Below, piece after piece: positions 1 to 9,365 of a DNA stretch of 42,437 nucleotides (the stretch's first letter is position 1; each line of letters starts with the position of its first letter). The notes under the pieces are model-generated. The model was not told the DNA's origin. It searched no databases and saw nothing but the letters and a program-made list of their open reading frames with translations. Origin of the DNA: Ardenticatenaceae bacterium (lineage in GTDB: Bacteria > Chloroflexota > Anaerolineae > Promineifilales > Promineifilaceae); NCBI GenBank assembly GCA_011525915.1, contig WYBM01000095.1, positions 1-42,437 on the forward strand, read 5' to 3'. The translations under genes and the position numbers were made by a program.

Positions 1-3000
1 GGGCTGCCTGGGCCTCAAACATCTCATGCACACAGCGCACTGCTGGATAGTCGACCTCTGTCTTGTTCCATGTGTGCATTATCTGCTGCTGTTCTTCTGT
101 CGATAATAGGGGCAAATCCGAAATGCGTATGTCTGGATGGGTGAGCGCCCCGTCTAACAATGTTTGAAAGTGACCAGACAAACGGGCAATTGTGCTGTCA
201 TTAAACAGATCTGTGTTGTATTCCCAGTGACAACCAATGCCTTCGTCTTGTATTTCAACAAACAGGGCTAAATCAAATTTGGCTGTGTTTGTAGGCACAC
301 CAACGCCTTGTGTCTTTTCTTCCAGGTCTGAACTGCGGGATTTGCTTTGGTAAACAGACACAGTTCGCCAATCTTGCCACTCAAGCAAGACCTGCACAAG
401 AAGGTTGCGGCTCAGGTCACGTTTCGCTTGCATGTCGGCAATAATATGGTCGATTGGCAGCTCTTTGTGTATATGGGCCTCCAGAGTTACCTGGCGCACC
501 TGGCGGAGTAGTTCACGGAATGTCGGGGTCTCTGTAAGATCGGTTCGCAGAATGATGGTGTCAATAAAGAAACCGATGAGCCCTTCGAGTTCAGGTTGGT
601 CACGGATGCTAAACGAGGATCCTATGGCAATATCTGTTTGATTTGTGTAACGAAACAACAATGCATTGAGGGCAGCGACCCCAACCATAAAGCTGGTAGC
701 ACCTTCTTGCCGACAAAGGGTCTCTATGGCTTTGATGAAGGGGGGTGGCAATATCCTTTGCTGTATGGCTCCGTTTGTGGTGACCACGGTGGGGCGCGGT
801 CTATCTGTAGGTAGTTGTAATGGTGTTATGTTGGCCAGTTGCTGTCGCCAATAGGCCATTAATTTATCCAACATAGGCCCTTGCAGCCGCTCTTGCTGCC
901 AGTGGGCAAAGTCCGCATATTGAATGGGGAGTTCTGGCAGGGGTGAGGGTTTGCCAGCCGCAAAAGCGGCGTAGAGTGCGCTAAACTCATTGTTACGGAT
1001 TTGGATAGACCAGGCATCACAAGCAATATGGTGTTGGGTCACCAATGTAACATGATCTTCTTCACTTAAGCGCACCAGGGTTATACGCCAGGGTAGATCA
1101 TGCCTCAGGTTAAACGGCCGTTGGGCTTCTTCTGCAGCCAACCGCTGCACCTCTGCTTCACGCACCTTTGGCGAGAGCGTGTCTAAATCAACCACGGGTA
1201 AAAACCAGCTAATTGAAGGGGTGATCACCTGAACTGGTTGCTCATTGACATATTGATAGGTTGTACGCAAGATTTCATGACGGTGTGCAATTTCAAGGTA
1301 AGCGTTCTCAACAGCCTTCCAATCCAATGGACCCTTCGTCTGGTTCATTTCAGATATGTTATAGGTTGGGCTATCTGGTTCCCATTGCTCCAAAAACCAG
1401 AGCCGTTGCTGGGCAAACGAAAGAGGCAAATGAGCATCGCGTGCTACGGGAAGAATAGGCAGCACTTGCAAGCCCCGTTCTTCACGCAGGGCTTGCTCAA
1501 TAAAACCAGCGAGGCCAGCTACTGTGGGCGTCTCAAACAATTGGCGCAGAGGCAACGCTACCTCAAAGGCCTTCTGTATCCGGGCAATGATTTGCGTCGC
1601 TAACAGTGAATGCCCACCCAGTTCAAAGAAGTTGTCATGGCTGCCTACCCGATCTATCTTTAAGACAGTTGCCCAGATTTCAGTCAGGACCTGTTCTGTG
1701 GGTGTGCGGGGGGCTGTGTAGGTGTCTTGCAAGTCAGGCCTGGTTTCTTCCGGTTCCGGCAGTGCCTTGCGGTCAATCTTGCCATTACGGGTAAGGGGAA
1801 AGGCATCTAACACAACAAAAATAGAAGGAACCATGTAATCAGGCAATCGCTCTTTCAGGAAATCACGCCATACAGCGGAGCCAGAGGCTGATTTCTGATG
1901 AGGGGTGATATAGGCCACCAGGTACTGCTGGCCAGGTCCTGCTTCCCAGACCATGACAACCGTTTCACGTATGGCTGGATGTTGTCTCAATACTGCTTCA
2001 ATTTCCCCCAATTCAATTCGGAAGCCCCGAATCTTTGCTTGATAATCAAGGCGGCCTAAAAATTCAACATTGCCATCAGGCAGGTAACGGCCTTTATCCC
2101 CTGTTCTATATAAACGTGCGCCCGATTGTGATGTGAAAGGGTTAGGAATAAAGGAGTCTGCTGTTTGGGCAGCATCATTCAGATACCCACGTCCTACACC
2201 AACACCACCAACAAACAGCTCACCAACGACACCTCTGGGCACAGGCTGCCATTGCTCATCTAATATATAGATCTGAATGTTGGCAATGGGGCGGCCAATC
2301 GGTATAGTCAGCACTTCAGATCCAGGCGGATGCTGGATAGGGTAGTGGGTGACATCATCTGAACACTCCGTTGGCCCATAAGCGTTCATCATCGGAATGT
2401 CTGAATAATGTGTTAACCACTTTTGGCACAGTCTAGGCGGCACAGCTTCTCCCGTCACCATTAGCCATCTTAACCTGGACAGGTTCAGTTCAGCGGCCCC
2501 AGTTAAAGCCACTTCATCAAGCATGACTTGCAGCAATGACGGCACAATTTCCAAAACAGAAATTTGCTTTTCCTGCACCTGATGCAAAAGCAAAACCGGA
2601 TCGGTGGCCGTCTCATTATCAAAAATATGTACCTGGCCTCCCACTAAAAGCACCGCAAGAAACTGCCAAACAGAAATATCAAATGTTTGCCGGGCGGTTT
2701 GTGCCACCTTGTCTTTTTCTGTCAGCGCCAGGTCTGCTATCTTGGCATATAAGTGGTTTACCATCCCCCGATGTTCCAGGGCGGCCCCCTTGGGTACACC
2801 TGTTGAGCCCGATGTATAAATAACGTAGGCCAAATTTGATGGACTGCACCAACATGACAAATTTTCCGCAGATTGATTTTCTGCTTTTATATCCTCAACA
2901 AAATAAACTTGAGGCTGACGTGTAGGCGGTTGATCCGCCAATGCTGGCAACAACAGAGGTTCACATTGACGCACAGTCAGAACAAACTGGACCTGACTTT

Positions 3001-6000
3001 GTTGCAAAATCTGTCCCAGGCGGGACGCGGGATCATCTGAGCTAAGGGGGAGATACGCGGCGCCTGCTTTGAAGATACCCAACATGCCGACTAAAAAATC
3101 GAGGCTGCGCTCAACAAGCAGGGCTACCATGGTATCTGGGCCAATGCCTTGCGCTGCCAAAAACCGCGCCACCTGATTGGCCTCAGCATTTAACTTGCTG
3201 TAGGTCACCTGTGTCTCTTTATATAGAACGGCTATGGCATCTGGCGTTGTCTTTACTTGAGCCTCAAACAATACTTGAAGGCATTTATCTTGGGGGTAGG
3301 CTGCTTCATGTTCATTTTCATTCCAGGCCAGCAGCAATTGTTGGCGTTCTATCTCACTTAAAATGGGCAGGGTAGCGATAGGCTGTTTGGGATAGGCTAC
3401 GATATGTTCCAGCAAAGTTTCAAAATGTTGCAGCATTCGCTGAATTGTGGCCGCCTCAAACAAATCTACCCGGTACTCCAGTGACCCCATTAACTGCTTG
3501 CCGGTGTCCCCCATGGTCAGCAGCAAGTCAACCTTGGCTGTCTCATCGGCAACATCCCACAGTCTGGTTATTTGCAGTTCTGTCAGTGAAGACACTTCTC
3601 TTGTGGGGATATTTTGTAACAAGAACATGACCTGAAACAGGGGGGTATGGTCTAGATTACGATCTGGCTGCAGCTCTTGTACAAGCTTTTCTAAGGGGAA
3701 ATCCTGGTGAGCATAGGCTCCCAACACTGTTTCGCGTATTTGCTTCAGCAACGTGCGAAAGTCAGGATTCCCTGAGAGGTCTGCGCGCAAAACGGCCGTG
3801 TTCAGGAAAAGGCCTATTAATCTTTCAATTTCAGTCCGGTTACGCCCGGCCATTAACGTACCTATTAGAAAATCTTCTTGCCCGCTGTACCGGTAAAGCA
3901 GCACCTGAAAAGCTGCCAGGAGCGTCATAAACAAGGTGACCCCTTCCTGGCGGCTTAACTGCTTTAATCCTTCCGATAATGATTCCGAAAGCGCAAATGG
4001 CTGCAGTGCACCGCGGGAAGTTACTTCTGTTGAGCGGGGCCGGTCCGTAGGCAGCGCCAACACCGGCGGCACACCGGCTAATTGCCGTTTCCAATAAGCT
4101 GCTTGTGTTTCTAAGGCGTCACCTTGCAGCCACGCTTGCTGCCAGGCCGCGTAGTCTACATATTGAATAGGAAGCGCCGGTAAGGGTGATGGTTGGCCAC
4201 GAAGGTAAGCCTCGTACAACGCTATCAATTCATCAATCAAGACACCTTCTGACCAGGCATCACTAGCAATATGCCGTATGGCCAGCAGCAACACATGTTC
4301 CGTTTGGCTAAGTCGTAACAAACGAAATCGGAAGACAGCCTCTTCCAGGTCGAATGGTCGATTTGCCGCTTCCCCGGCGATCTGCCGCCCCACGGCCGTT
4401 CGCACGGCTTCAGGCAACGTACTTAAATCAATCAAGGGTAAGAAAAAGGGGTGATGGGGGGTAACAAGTTGAATTGGTTCCCCCTCTACATTGGCAAAAG
4501 TTGTTCTTAAGATCTCATGCCGCTGCACAATCTCGTTGAGGGCTTGCCCTAAAGCCGTGCCATTGAGCTGCCCGGTCAGGTTCAGCGCTGAGAAAGTGTT
4601 ATAGGTAAAGAGGCCAGACGCTAACTGGTCCATGAACCACAATCTTTGTTGGGCAAAAGAAAGGGGTAGACGGCCGTCTCGCGAAATAGGATGAATTGGC
4701 ACGATTGACCTGTTTTGCTCTCCAAACCGCGCCGCTTCGATCTCTTTTTTTATGCTGGCGATGGTAGGTGAGGCAAACAGGTCATGCAAAGACAGTTCTA
4801 TGGAAAAAGCTTCACGAATTCGAGAGATAACCTGAGTAGCCAGCAAGGAATGGCCACCTAACTCAAAGAAGTTGTCGTGAACGCCTACCTGTTCTACCCC
4901 TAGAACATCGGCCCAGATACCGGCCAGTATCTCTTCTGTAGAGTCGCGCGGCGGGGTAAATTTTATGACCAGCGTCCTACGAGATCCATCCAACTTGGGC
5001 AGCGCCTTCCGGTCTACCTTACCATTGGGCGTTAACGGCAAAGCCTCTACGATGACAAAAGCCGCCGGGATCATGTAATCAGGCAAGCTCTCTACTAAAT
5101 AGTGGCGTAGGACACTCGTTGAGAGGGTTTGCCCCTGGTTTGGCACCAGGTACGCCACCAACTGTTTGTCACTTATCTCTCGGGCAGCCTCTTGAACAAC
5201 AACGACAACCTCTCTAATGGCTGGATGCTGCCTTAATAAGGCTTCGATCTCCCCCAGTTCAATGCGGAAGCCGCGGATTTTAACCTGATAGTCAATGCGC
5301 CCCAGAAACTCAACATTACCGTCTGGCAGGTAAGAGGCCAGGTCTCCCGTTTTATAGAGCCGCGTTCCACCTGTGGCATCAAAGGGGTTAGGCGTAAATT
5401 TTTCAGCGGTTAGCGCGGCGCGATTGTGGTAGCCGCGTGCCAGGCCGTGGCCGCCGATGTACAGCTCGCCGGGAATGCCAACAGGCACAGGATTCAGGTG
5501 AGTGTCCAGAAGGTATATCTGTGTATTGGCAATGGGACGCCCAATGGGGACGGTGGCTTGATGGTCTTGATGGCCACAAGCCCAAAATGTCACATCGACA
5601 GCAGCCTCAGTGGGGCCATAAAGATTGTGTAGTTCAACCTGGTCGAAGCGGGCAAAAAAGCGTTCTTGCAGCGCAAAAGGCAGCGCTTCGCCACTGCAGA
5701 TGACGCGCTTGAGGCTATAACAGGCCCTTATGGCTGGCTCCTCTATAAAAGCCTGGAGCATAGATGGCACAAAGTGCACGGTTGTTATAGATTGCTCGGC
5801 AATTAGATTGGCCAGGTAGGCAGGGTCCTTGTGCCCTTCTGGCCGGGCCACCACCAAGGAAGCGCCATTGAGCAAGGGCCAAAAGAATTCCCAAACAGAT
5901 ACGTCAAAGCTGAAAGGGGTCTTTTGCATAATACGGTCAGTATGCGTAAGCTGATAAGCTTCTTGCATCCAGAGGAGGCGGTTACGAATGCCACCATGTG

Positions 6001-8020
6001 TATTCATGGCCCCTTTGGGGTTGCCGGTAGAGCCAGATGTGTAAATGGTGTAGGCCAGGTTATCGGCCGTTACCCGACTAGCCAGGTTTTGGGCACTTTG
6101 TTGGGCGATTGTTTCCCAGTCAGCATCTAAATACACCGTCTGTGCAGTATGGGGCGGTAACAACGACAGCAGCTTTTCCTGCGTCAGTAATACAGAAACT
6201 TGCGCATCTTCCACCATAAAAGCAAGCCGCGCTGGTGGATAGGTTGGATCCAATGGCACATAAGCCCCACCGGCTTTGAGGATACCATACAGACCAACCA
6301 CCATCTCTAATGAGCGCTCCATGCTAATACCCACACCAACTTCTGGCCCTACGCCCATTTGGCAGAGGTGGTGGGCTAACTGATTGGCACGGTTATTGAG
6401 TTCTTGGTAAGTCAGTGACTGGTTTTCAAAGATGACAGCGATTGCATCCGGTGTTTGTTGTACCTGAGTCTCAAACAATTCGTGAATGCACTGGTGATGG
6501 GGGTAGTTTACGGCCGTGTCATTCCACAGTTTCTGTAGTTGTTGTTCATCTTCTGTCAACAAGGGTAAGTCTGAGAGGCGTGTGTCTGGGTTGGCCAGCA
6601 CACCGGCTAACAATGTTTGATAGTGCCGGATCATACGCGTGATTGTGCTGTCATCAAACAGATCGGTGTTATATTCCCACAGGCATATAAACTCTTCGCC
6701 TTGTCTCTCCACAAGCAGCTCTAGGTCAAACTTAGACGTATCTGTAGGGACACGGCGTGTTTCCGTGATGTTTAGGTTTAGATCGGCAAGTTGGTCTTCG
6801 CCAGAGGATAACGCGTACCAATCCTGCCACTCAAACAAAATCTGGACCAGGGGCATACGGCTGGGATCACGGTTGGCTTGGAGGTCGGCGATGATAGAAC
6901 TAAAAGGCAGGGCTTTGTGCGCATAGGCTTCCAAGGTTCCCTGGTAAACACGCTGAAGGAGTTCACGAAATGTTGGGTTGCCTGACAGATCTGTCCGCAG
7001 AACAATTGTCTCTACCAGGAACCCAATAAGCTCCTCTAACTCCGGCAAATCACGGTTGGCTACTGTTGAGCCTATGGCAACATCTGTTTGACCCGTGTAA
7101 TGGTAAAGTAGGGCCTTAAAGGCAGCCAGGCCAATCATGAACGTCGTCACTTTTTCTTGCTGGCTGAATTGTCTGACGGCGGCGGTAAGGTCCACCGTTA
7201 AGGCTGTTTGTTGAGCCGTACCATTGGAGGTAAGAACCGGAGGGCGAGAGCGATCTGTAGGCATGTGAAGCGGCGTCAGATCAGCTAACCTCTCTTTCCA
7301 GTAGGCGCGCATTTTTTCTAATGCCGCTCCTTGCAGTTGTTGTCGCTGCCAGCAGGCAAAGTCTGCATATTGAATCGTCAGTTCAGGCAGTGGAGAGGGC
7401 TTACCAACGATATAGGCAGCATACAGACTTGTAAGCTCGTTGTAACGAATTTTTAAAGACCAGCCGTCACAAGAAATGTGATGTTGTGTGGTCAGAGAAA
7501 TGTAATCATCCTTAGCCATACGTATTAAGGTGATACGCCATGAATAATCTTGTCTTAGATCAAACGGCCTGTTTGCTTCCGCCTCGGCCAATGTTTGCGC
7601 TTCTGTTTCCCGTTCTTTTTCACTAAGGGCGGTCAGATCAATGAGGGGTAAAAACCAATGGGTGGTAGGGATAACAACCTGAACGGCTTCCCCATCTGAA
7701 TATTGGTAGGTTGTACGCAAGATTTCATGGCGGCGCATGATTTCAAGGTGCGCTGCTGTAAAAGCGCGTACATCTAAGGATGACCTGTAACGAACGATAT
7801 GTGCTTCATTATAGGTTGGTTTGTCCGGCTCCCACTCAAAGAGGAACCACAATCTTTCTTGTAAATAAGACAAAGGGGCAGGACGCATATCAGACCGACG
7901 GGGAATCGTATTCATCGGCTGTATGGAATCAGGTTGGCCGCGTAATCTTTTTTGGAGAAAAGCCAACTTCTCTGACGAAAGCTTGGCTCGCCTGTTTTGT
8001 AGCGATTCTTTCGAATACAT
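1..8020 (-). CDS. NRPS, C-A(Ser)-T-C-A-T-C-(A...), 3' end beyond window
   Basis: The frame is open from ATG 8020 to the left edge (2673 codons visible). Domains by residue: C1 with HHISCDGW near 180; A1 with core FDVSVWEFF near 705; T1 Ser near 1057; C2 near 1248, with RHIASDA in place of HHxxxDG; A2 with FDISVWQFL near 1780; T2 Ser near 2138; C3 (HHIACDA) near 2329; then the first residues of A3. The A1 specificity residues read D-V-W-H-I-S-L-V-D, a serine code. A2 reads D-I-W-E-M-T-A-D-D, nearly the same as A1 of the NRPS at 26095-35826. E278 and two Asp suggest a cationic side chain; from memory it resembles diaminobutyrate codes, but this is unverified. The start is chosen because AAAAGG (8029-8034) lies 8 nt upstream and the N-terminus MYSKES resembles the other NRPS. 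No E or MT domain is seen. It probably accepts the chain from the PKS at 11877-16526, although the cassette genes lie between them. Confidence 0.93.
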   Translation of the reverse strand, partial: MYSKESLQNRRAKLSSEKLAFLQKRLRGQPDSIQPMNTIPRRSDMRPAPLSYLQERLWFLFEWEPDKPTYNEAHIVRYRSSLDVRAFTAAHLEIMRRHEILRTTYQYSDGEAVQVVIPTTHWFLPLIDLTALSEKERETEAQTLAEAEANRPFDLRQDYSWRITLIRMAKDDYISLTTQHHISCDGWSLKIRYNELTSLYAAYIVGKPSPLPELTIQYADFACWQRQQLQGAALEKMRAYWKERLADLTPLHMPTDRSRPPVLTSNGTAQQTALTVDLTAAVRQFSQQEKVTTFMIGLAAFKALLYHYTGQTDVAIGSTVANRDLPELEELIGFLVETIVLRTDLSGNPTFRELLQRVYQGTLEAYAHKALPFSSIIADLQANRDPSRMPLVQILFEWQDWYALSSGEDQLADLNLNITETRRVPTDTSKFDLELLVERQGEEFICLWEYNTDLFDDSTITRMIRHYQTLLAGVLANPDTRLSDLPLLTEDEQQLQKLWNDTAVNYPHHQCIHELFETQVQQTPDAIAVIFENQSLTYQELNNRANQLAHHLCQMGVGPEVGVGISMERSLEMVVGLYGILKAGGAYVPLDPTYPPARLAFMVEDAQVSVLLTQEKLLSLLPPHTAQTVYLDADWETIAQQSAQNLASRVTADNLAYTIYTSGSTGNPKGAMNTHGGIRNRLLWMQEAYQLTHTDRIMQKTPFSFDVSVWEFFWPLLNGASLVVARPEGHKDPAYLANLIAEQSITTVHFVPSMLQAFIEEPAIRACYSLKRVICSGEALPFALQERFFARFDQVELHNLYGPTEAAVDVTFWACGHQDHQATVPIGRPIANTQIYLLDTHLNPVPVGIPGELYIGGHGLARGYHNRAALTAEKFTPNPFDATGGTRLYKTGDLASYLPDGNVEFLGRIDYQVKIRGFRIELGEIEALLRQHPAIREVVVVVQEAAREISDKQLVAYLVPNQGQTLSTSVLRHYLVESLPDYMIPAAFVIVEALPLTPNGKVDRKALPKLDGSRRTLVIKFTPPRDSTEEILAGIWADVLGVEQVGVHDNFFELGGHSLLATQVISRIREAFSIELSLHDLFASPTIASIKKEIEAARFGEQNRSIVPIHPISRDGRLPLSFAQQRLWFMDQLASGLFTYNTFSALNLTGQLNGTALGQALNEIVQRHEILRTTFANVEGEPIQLVTPHHPFFLPLIDLSTLPEAVRTAVGRQIAGEAANRPFDLEEAVFRFRLLRLSQTEHVLLLAIRHIASDAWSEGVLIDELIALYEAYLRGQPSPLPALPIQYVDYAAWQQAWLQGDALETQAAYWKRQLAGVPPVLALPTDRPRSTEVTSRGALQPFALSESLSEGLKQLSRQEGVTLFMTLLAAFQVLLYRYSGQEDFLIGTLMAGRNRTEIERLIGLFLNTAVLRADLSGNPDFRTLLKQIRETVLGAYAHQDFPLEKLVQELQPDRNLDHTPLFQVMFLLQNIPTREVSSLTELQITRLWDVADETAKVDLLLTMGDTGKQLMGSLEYRVDLFEAATIQRMLQHFETLLEHIVAYPKQPIATLPILSEIERQQLLLAWNENEHEAAYPQDKCLQVLFEAQVKTTPDAIAVLYKETQVTYSKLNAEANQVARFLAAQGIGPDTMVALLVERSLDFLVGMLGIFKAGAAYLPLSSDDPASRLGQILQQSQVQFVLTVRQCEPLLLPALADQPPTRQPQVYFVEDIKAENQSAENLSCWCSPSNLAYVIYTSGSTGVPKGAALEHRGMVNHLYAKIADLALTEKDKVAQTARQTFDISVWQFLAVLLVGGQVHIFDNETATDPVLLLHQVQEKQISVLEIVPSLLQVMLDEVALTGAAELNLSRLRWLMVTGEAVPPRLCQKWLTHYSDIPMMNAYGPTECSDDVTHYPIQHPPGSEVLTIPIGRPIANIQIYILDEQWQPVPRGVVGELFVGGVGVGRGYLNDAAQTADSFIPNPFTSQSGARLYRTGDKGRYLPDGNVEFLGRLDYQAKIRGFRIELGEIEAVLRQHPAIRETVVMVWEAGPGQQYLVAYITPHQKSASGSAVWRDFLKERLPDYMVPSIFVVLDAFPLTRNGKIDRKALPEPEETRPDLQDTYTAPRTPTEQVLTEIWATVLKIDRVGSHDNFFELGGHSLLATQIIARIQKAFEVALPLRQLFETPTVAGLAGFIEQALREERGLQVLPILPVARDAHLPLSFAQQRLWFLEQWEPDSPTYNISEMNQTKGPLDWKAVENAYLEIAHRHEILRTTYQYVNEQPVQVITPSISWFLPVVDLDTLSPKVREAEVQRLAAEEAQRPFNLRHDLPWRITLVRLSEEDHVTLVTQHHIACDAWSIQIRNNEFSALYAAFAAGKPSPLPELPIQYADFAHWQQERLQGPMLDKLMAYWRQQLANITPLQLPTDRPRPTVVTTNGAIQQRILPPPFIKAIETLCRQEGATSFMVGVAALNALLFRYTNQTDIAIGSSFSIRDQPELEGLIGFFIDTIILRTDLTETPTFRELLRQVRQVTLEAHIHKELPIDHIIADMQAKRDLSRNLLVQVLLEWQDWRTVSVYQSKSRSSDLEEKTQGVGVPTNTAKFDLALFVEIQDEGIGCHWEYNTDLFNDSTIARLSGHFQTLLDGALTHPDIRISDLPLLSTEEQQQIMHTWNKTEVDYPAVRCVHEMFEAQAA

Positions 8021-8090
8021 TTCCAGTACCTTTTTATTTACTTTTGTCCCGTGGCCTAGACAGTGGGTAGCAAGGACTAACCGTTACATC

Positions 8091-9152
8091 TTACTCAACA
8101 ATATGTACCTTTACATAATCGGGAAATGGTTGAATTTGACTGAGATCATTTTCCAGAATGATCAAATCTCCCATTTTTTCGATCTCTTTAAAACCGCCAA
8201 ATTTATAGGTTACGTACATCATTCGGTTACGGCCGTTGGGAATAAAGTTTGCTCTTAGCCGTACATTAGCTTTTTTAGCCTGGTCCATGATGTAGCTCAT
8301 CATGATCGTGCCCACCCCACGCGACATGACCCGGCATGACATTAATAACAATTTGACAGTCCAAAAAGCTTCCCCTTTTTCAACCAGCGCCAGGCCGATG
8401 GTGCCATAAGGGCCATATTTGTCATCCAGGCTGGCCACCAACAAGAGATGCCCATCCTGACGCAGCTCGTTTAGCTCTTGGTAAGAGTAGGTATACCCTG
8501 TCGTGTTAAGTTGATGTGTACGAAACGTTAATTCTTCGGCCCGTTGAAGGTCGCTTTCTTCAGCCAACTTTATCTTAAACGTCATATCCAATGTGGCTAA
8601 AAATTCTTCATTAGCACCCGTAAACTCTTCTTCGACCCGGCTGCGCACGATGTCGCTCTGGTACAGCTGTCGCCGCAGCTGCGATTCTGGCGTAATAAAG
8701 CGCGGCTTCATACGGGGCATGTCTAACAATTCAGACAGGTCAGCCGCATCAACGCACAAAACCTCAGGGTGAGCAAAAAGGACTTCTTCGCGTTCAAAGG
8801 GTTGATCATCAATAAAGGCAAAGGTGTCCAGCGCTATATTGAGTGATTTGGCAATGGCTTCCAGGGAATGCGACTTGGGATTCCAGCTGATCTCTGGGAA
8901 AAGGAAATACTCCTTGAGACCCAGTGCTTCTACTTTGGCCATCGCTGCATCGTAATCATTTCGGCTGGCGATGGAGTTTAAGATACCGCGCCGGTCCAAT
9001 TCCTTGATGATCTCCACAACATTCTCACGTAAAGACACGGTGTCACTTTCTAACAAAATACCATCCCATAAGGTATTGTCTAAATCCCAGACAACGCACT
9101 TGATGGCTTGTTCTTCTGCTTTTGCTTTTGCTATTTGCTGTTCTTTTAACAT
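8091..9152 (-). CDS. fkbH-like: FkbH-like glyceryl-ACP synthase (HAD-fold)
   Basis: The 353-residue protein belongs to the FkbH family. In known members it takes 1,3-bisphosphoglycerate, dephosphorylates it and loads the glyceryl group on a dedicated ACP, the first step to hydroxymalonyl- or methoxymalonyl-ACP. Residues 20-30 hold the HAD nucleophile motif VWDLDNTLWDG (D23, D25). A SRND motif follows, then FIDDQPFEREEV, the acidic HAD motif. The C-terminal third looks like the GNAT-like half of FkbH (RTHQLNTTG, then a segment ending in NRMMYVTYKFGG). The length fits a stand-alone FkbH rather than a loading module fused to a PKS. The ATG has AAGGA 10 nt upstream (9163-9167). It is the last of four cassette genes, and the NRPS starts 70 bp further on. 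Family assignment is firm; the substrate is inferred from family and neighbours. Confidence 0.93.
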   Translation of the reverse strand: MLKEQQIAKAKAEEQAIKCVVWDLDNTLWDGILLESDTVSLRENVVEIIKELDRRGILNSIASRNDYDAAMAKVEALGLKEYFLFPEISWNPKSHSLEAIAKSLNIALDTFAFIDDQPFEREEVLFAHPEVLCVDAADLSELLDMPRMKPRFITPESQLRRQLYQSDIVRSRVEEEFTGANEEFLATLDMTFKIKLAEESDLQRAEELTFRTHQLNTTGYTYSYQELNELRQDGHLLLVASLDDKYGPYGTIGLALVEKGEAFWTVKLLLMSCRVMSRGVGTIMMSYIMDQAKKANVRLRANFIPNGRNRMMYVTYKFGGFKEIEKMGDLIILENDLSQIQPFPDYVKVHIVE

Positions 9153-9212
9153 GTTATGACTATCCTTCAGGTATTTAATACACTGCTAAGTTAGTTTTTA
9201 AAGCTTTGCCCT

Positions 9213-9248
9213 CTTAGGTGACCGCCACCTCTTAGGTGACCGCCACCT
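9213..9248. repeat. Tandem 18-bp direct repeat (2 perfect copies)
   Basis: The unit CTTAGGTGACCGCCACCT occurs twice without mismatch (9213-9230 and 9231-9248). Each unit contains short inverted arms AGGTG/CACCT. It lies in the 209-bp gap between the FkbH-like and acyl-CoA dehydrogenase genes. No coding role is seen. Confidence 0.9.
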
Positions 9249-9263
9249 GTGTACCGGGGCAAA

Positions 9264-9365
9264 CTAGAACCAGTTTTCAGTAATCAGTTATCAGTTATCA
9301 GTAGGGCCTAACGCTAGTAAATGTCCACTGAGAACTGGTTACGGACTTCTGATGACTGGTACTAG
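9264..9365. repeat. Small inverted-repeat element with ATCAGTT tandem units
   Basis: Outer arms CTAGAACCAGT (9264-9274) and ACTGGTACTAG (9355-9365) pair at 10 of 11 positions. Inner arms 9269-9281 and 9327-9339 pair at 12 of 13. Between them ATCAGTT is repeated almost three times (9283-9302). The right end overlaps the TAG stop codon of the acyl-CoA dehydrogenase gene (9362-9364). It looks like a miniature non-coding repeat; mobility is an inference. Confidence 0.65.

Noticed and set aside
9283..9302. ATCAGTT tandem units considered as a CRISPR fragment
   Set aside because: Units are 7 bp and contiguous with no spacers.
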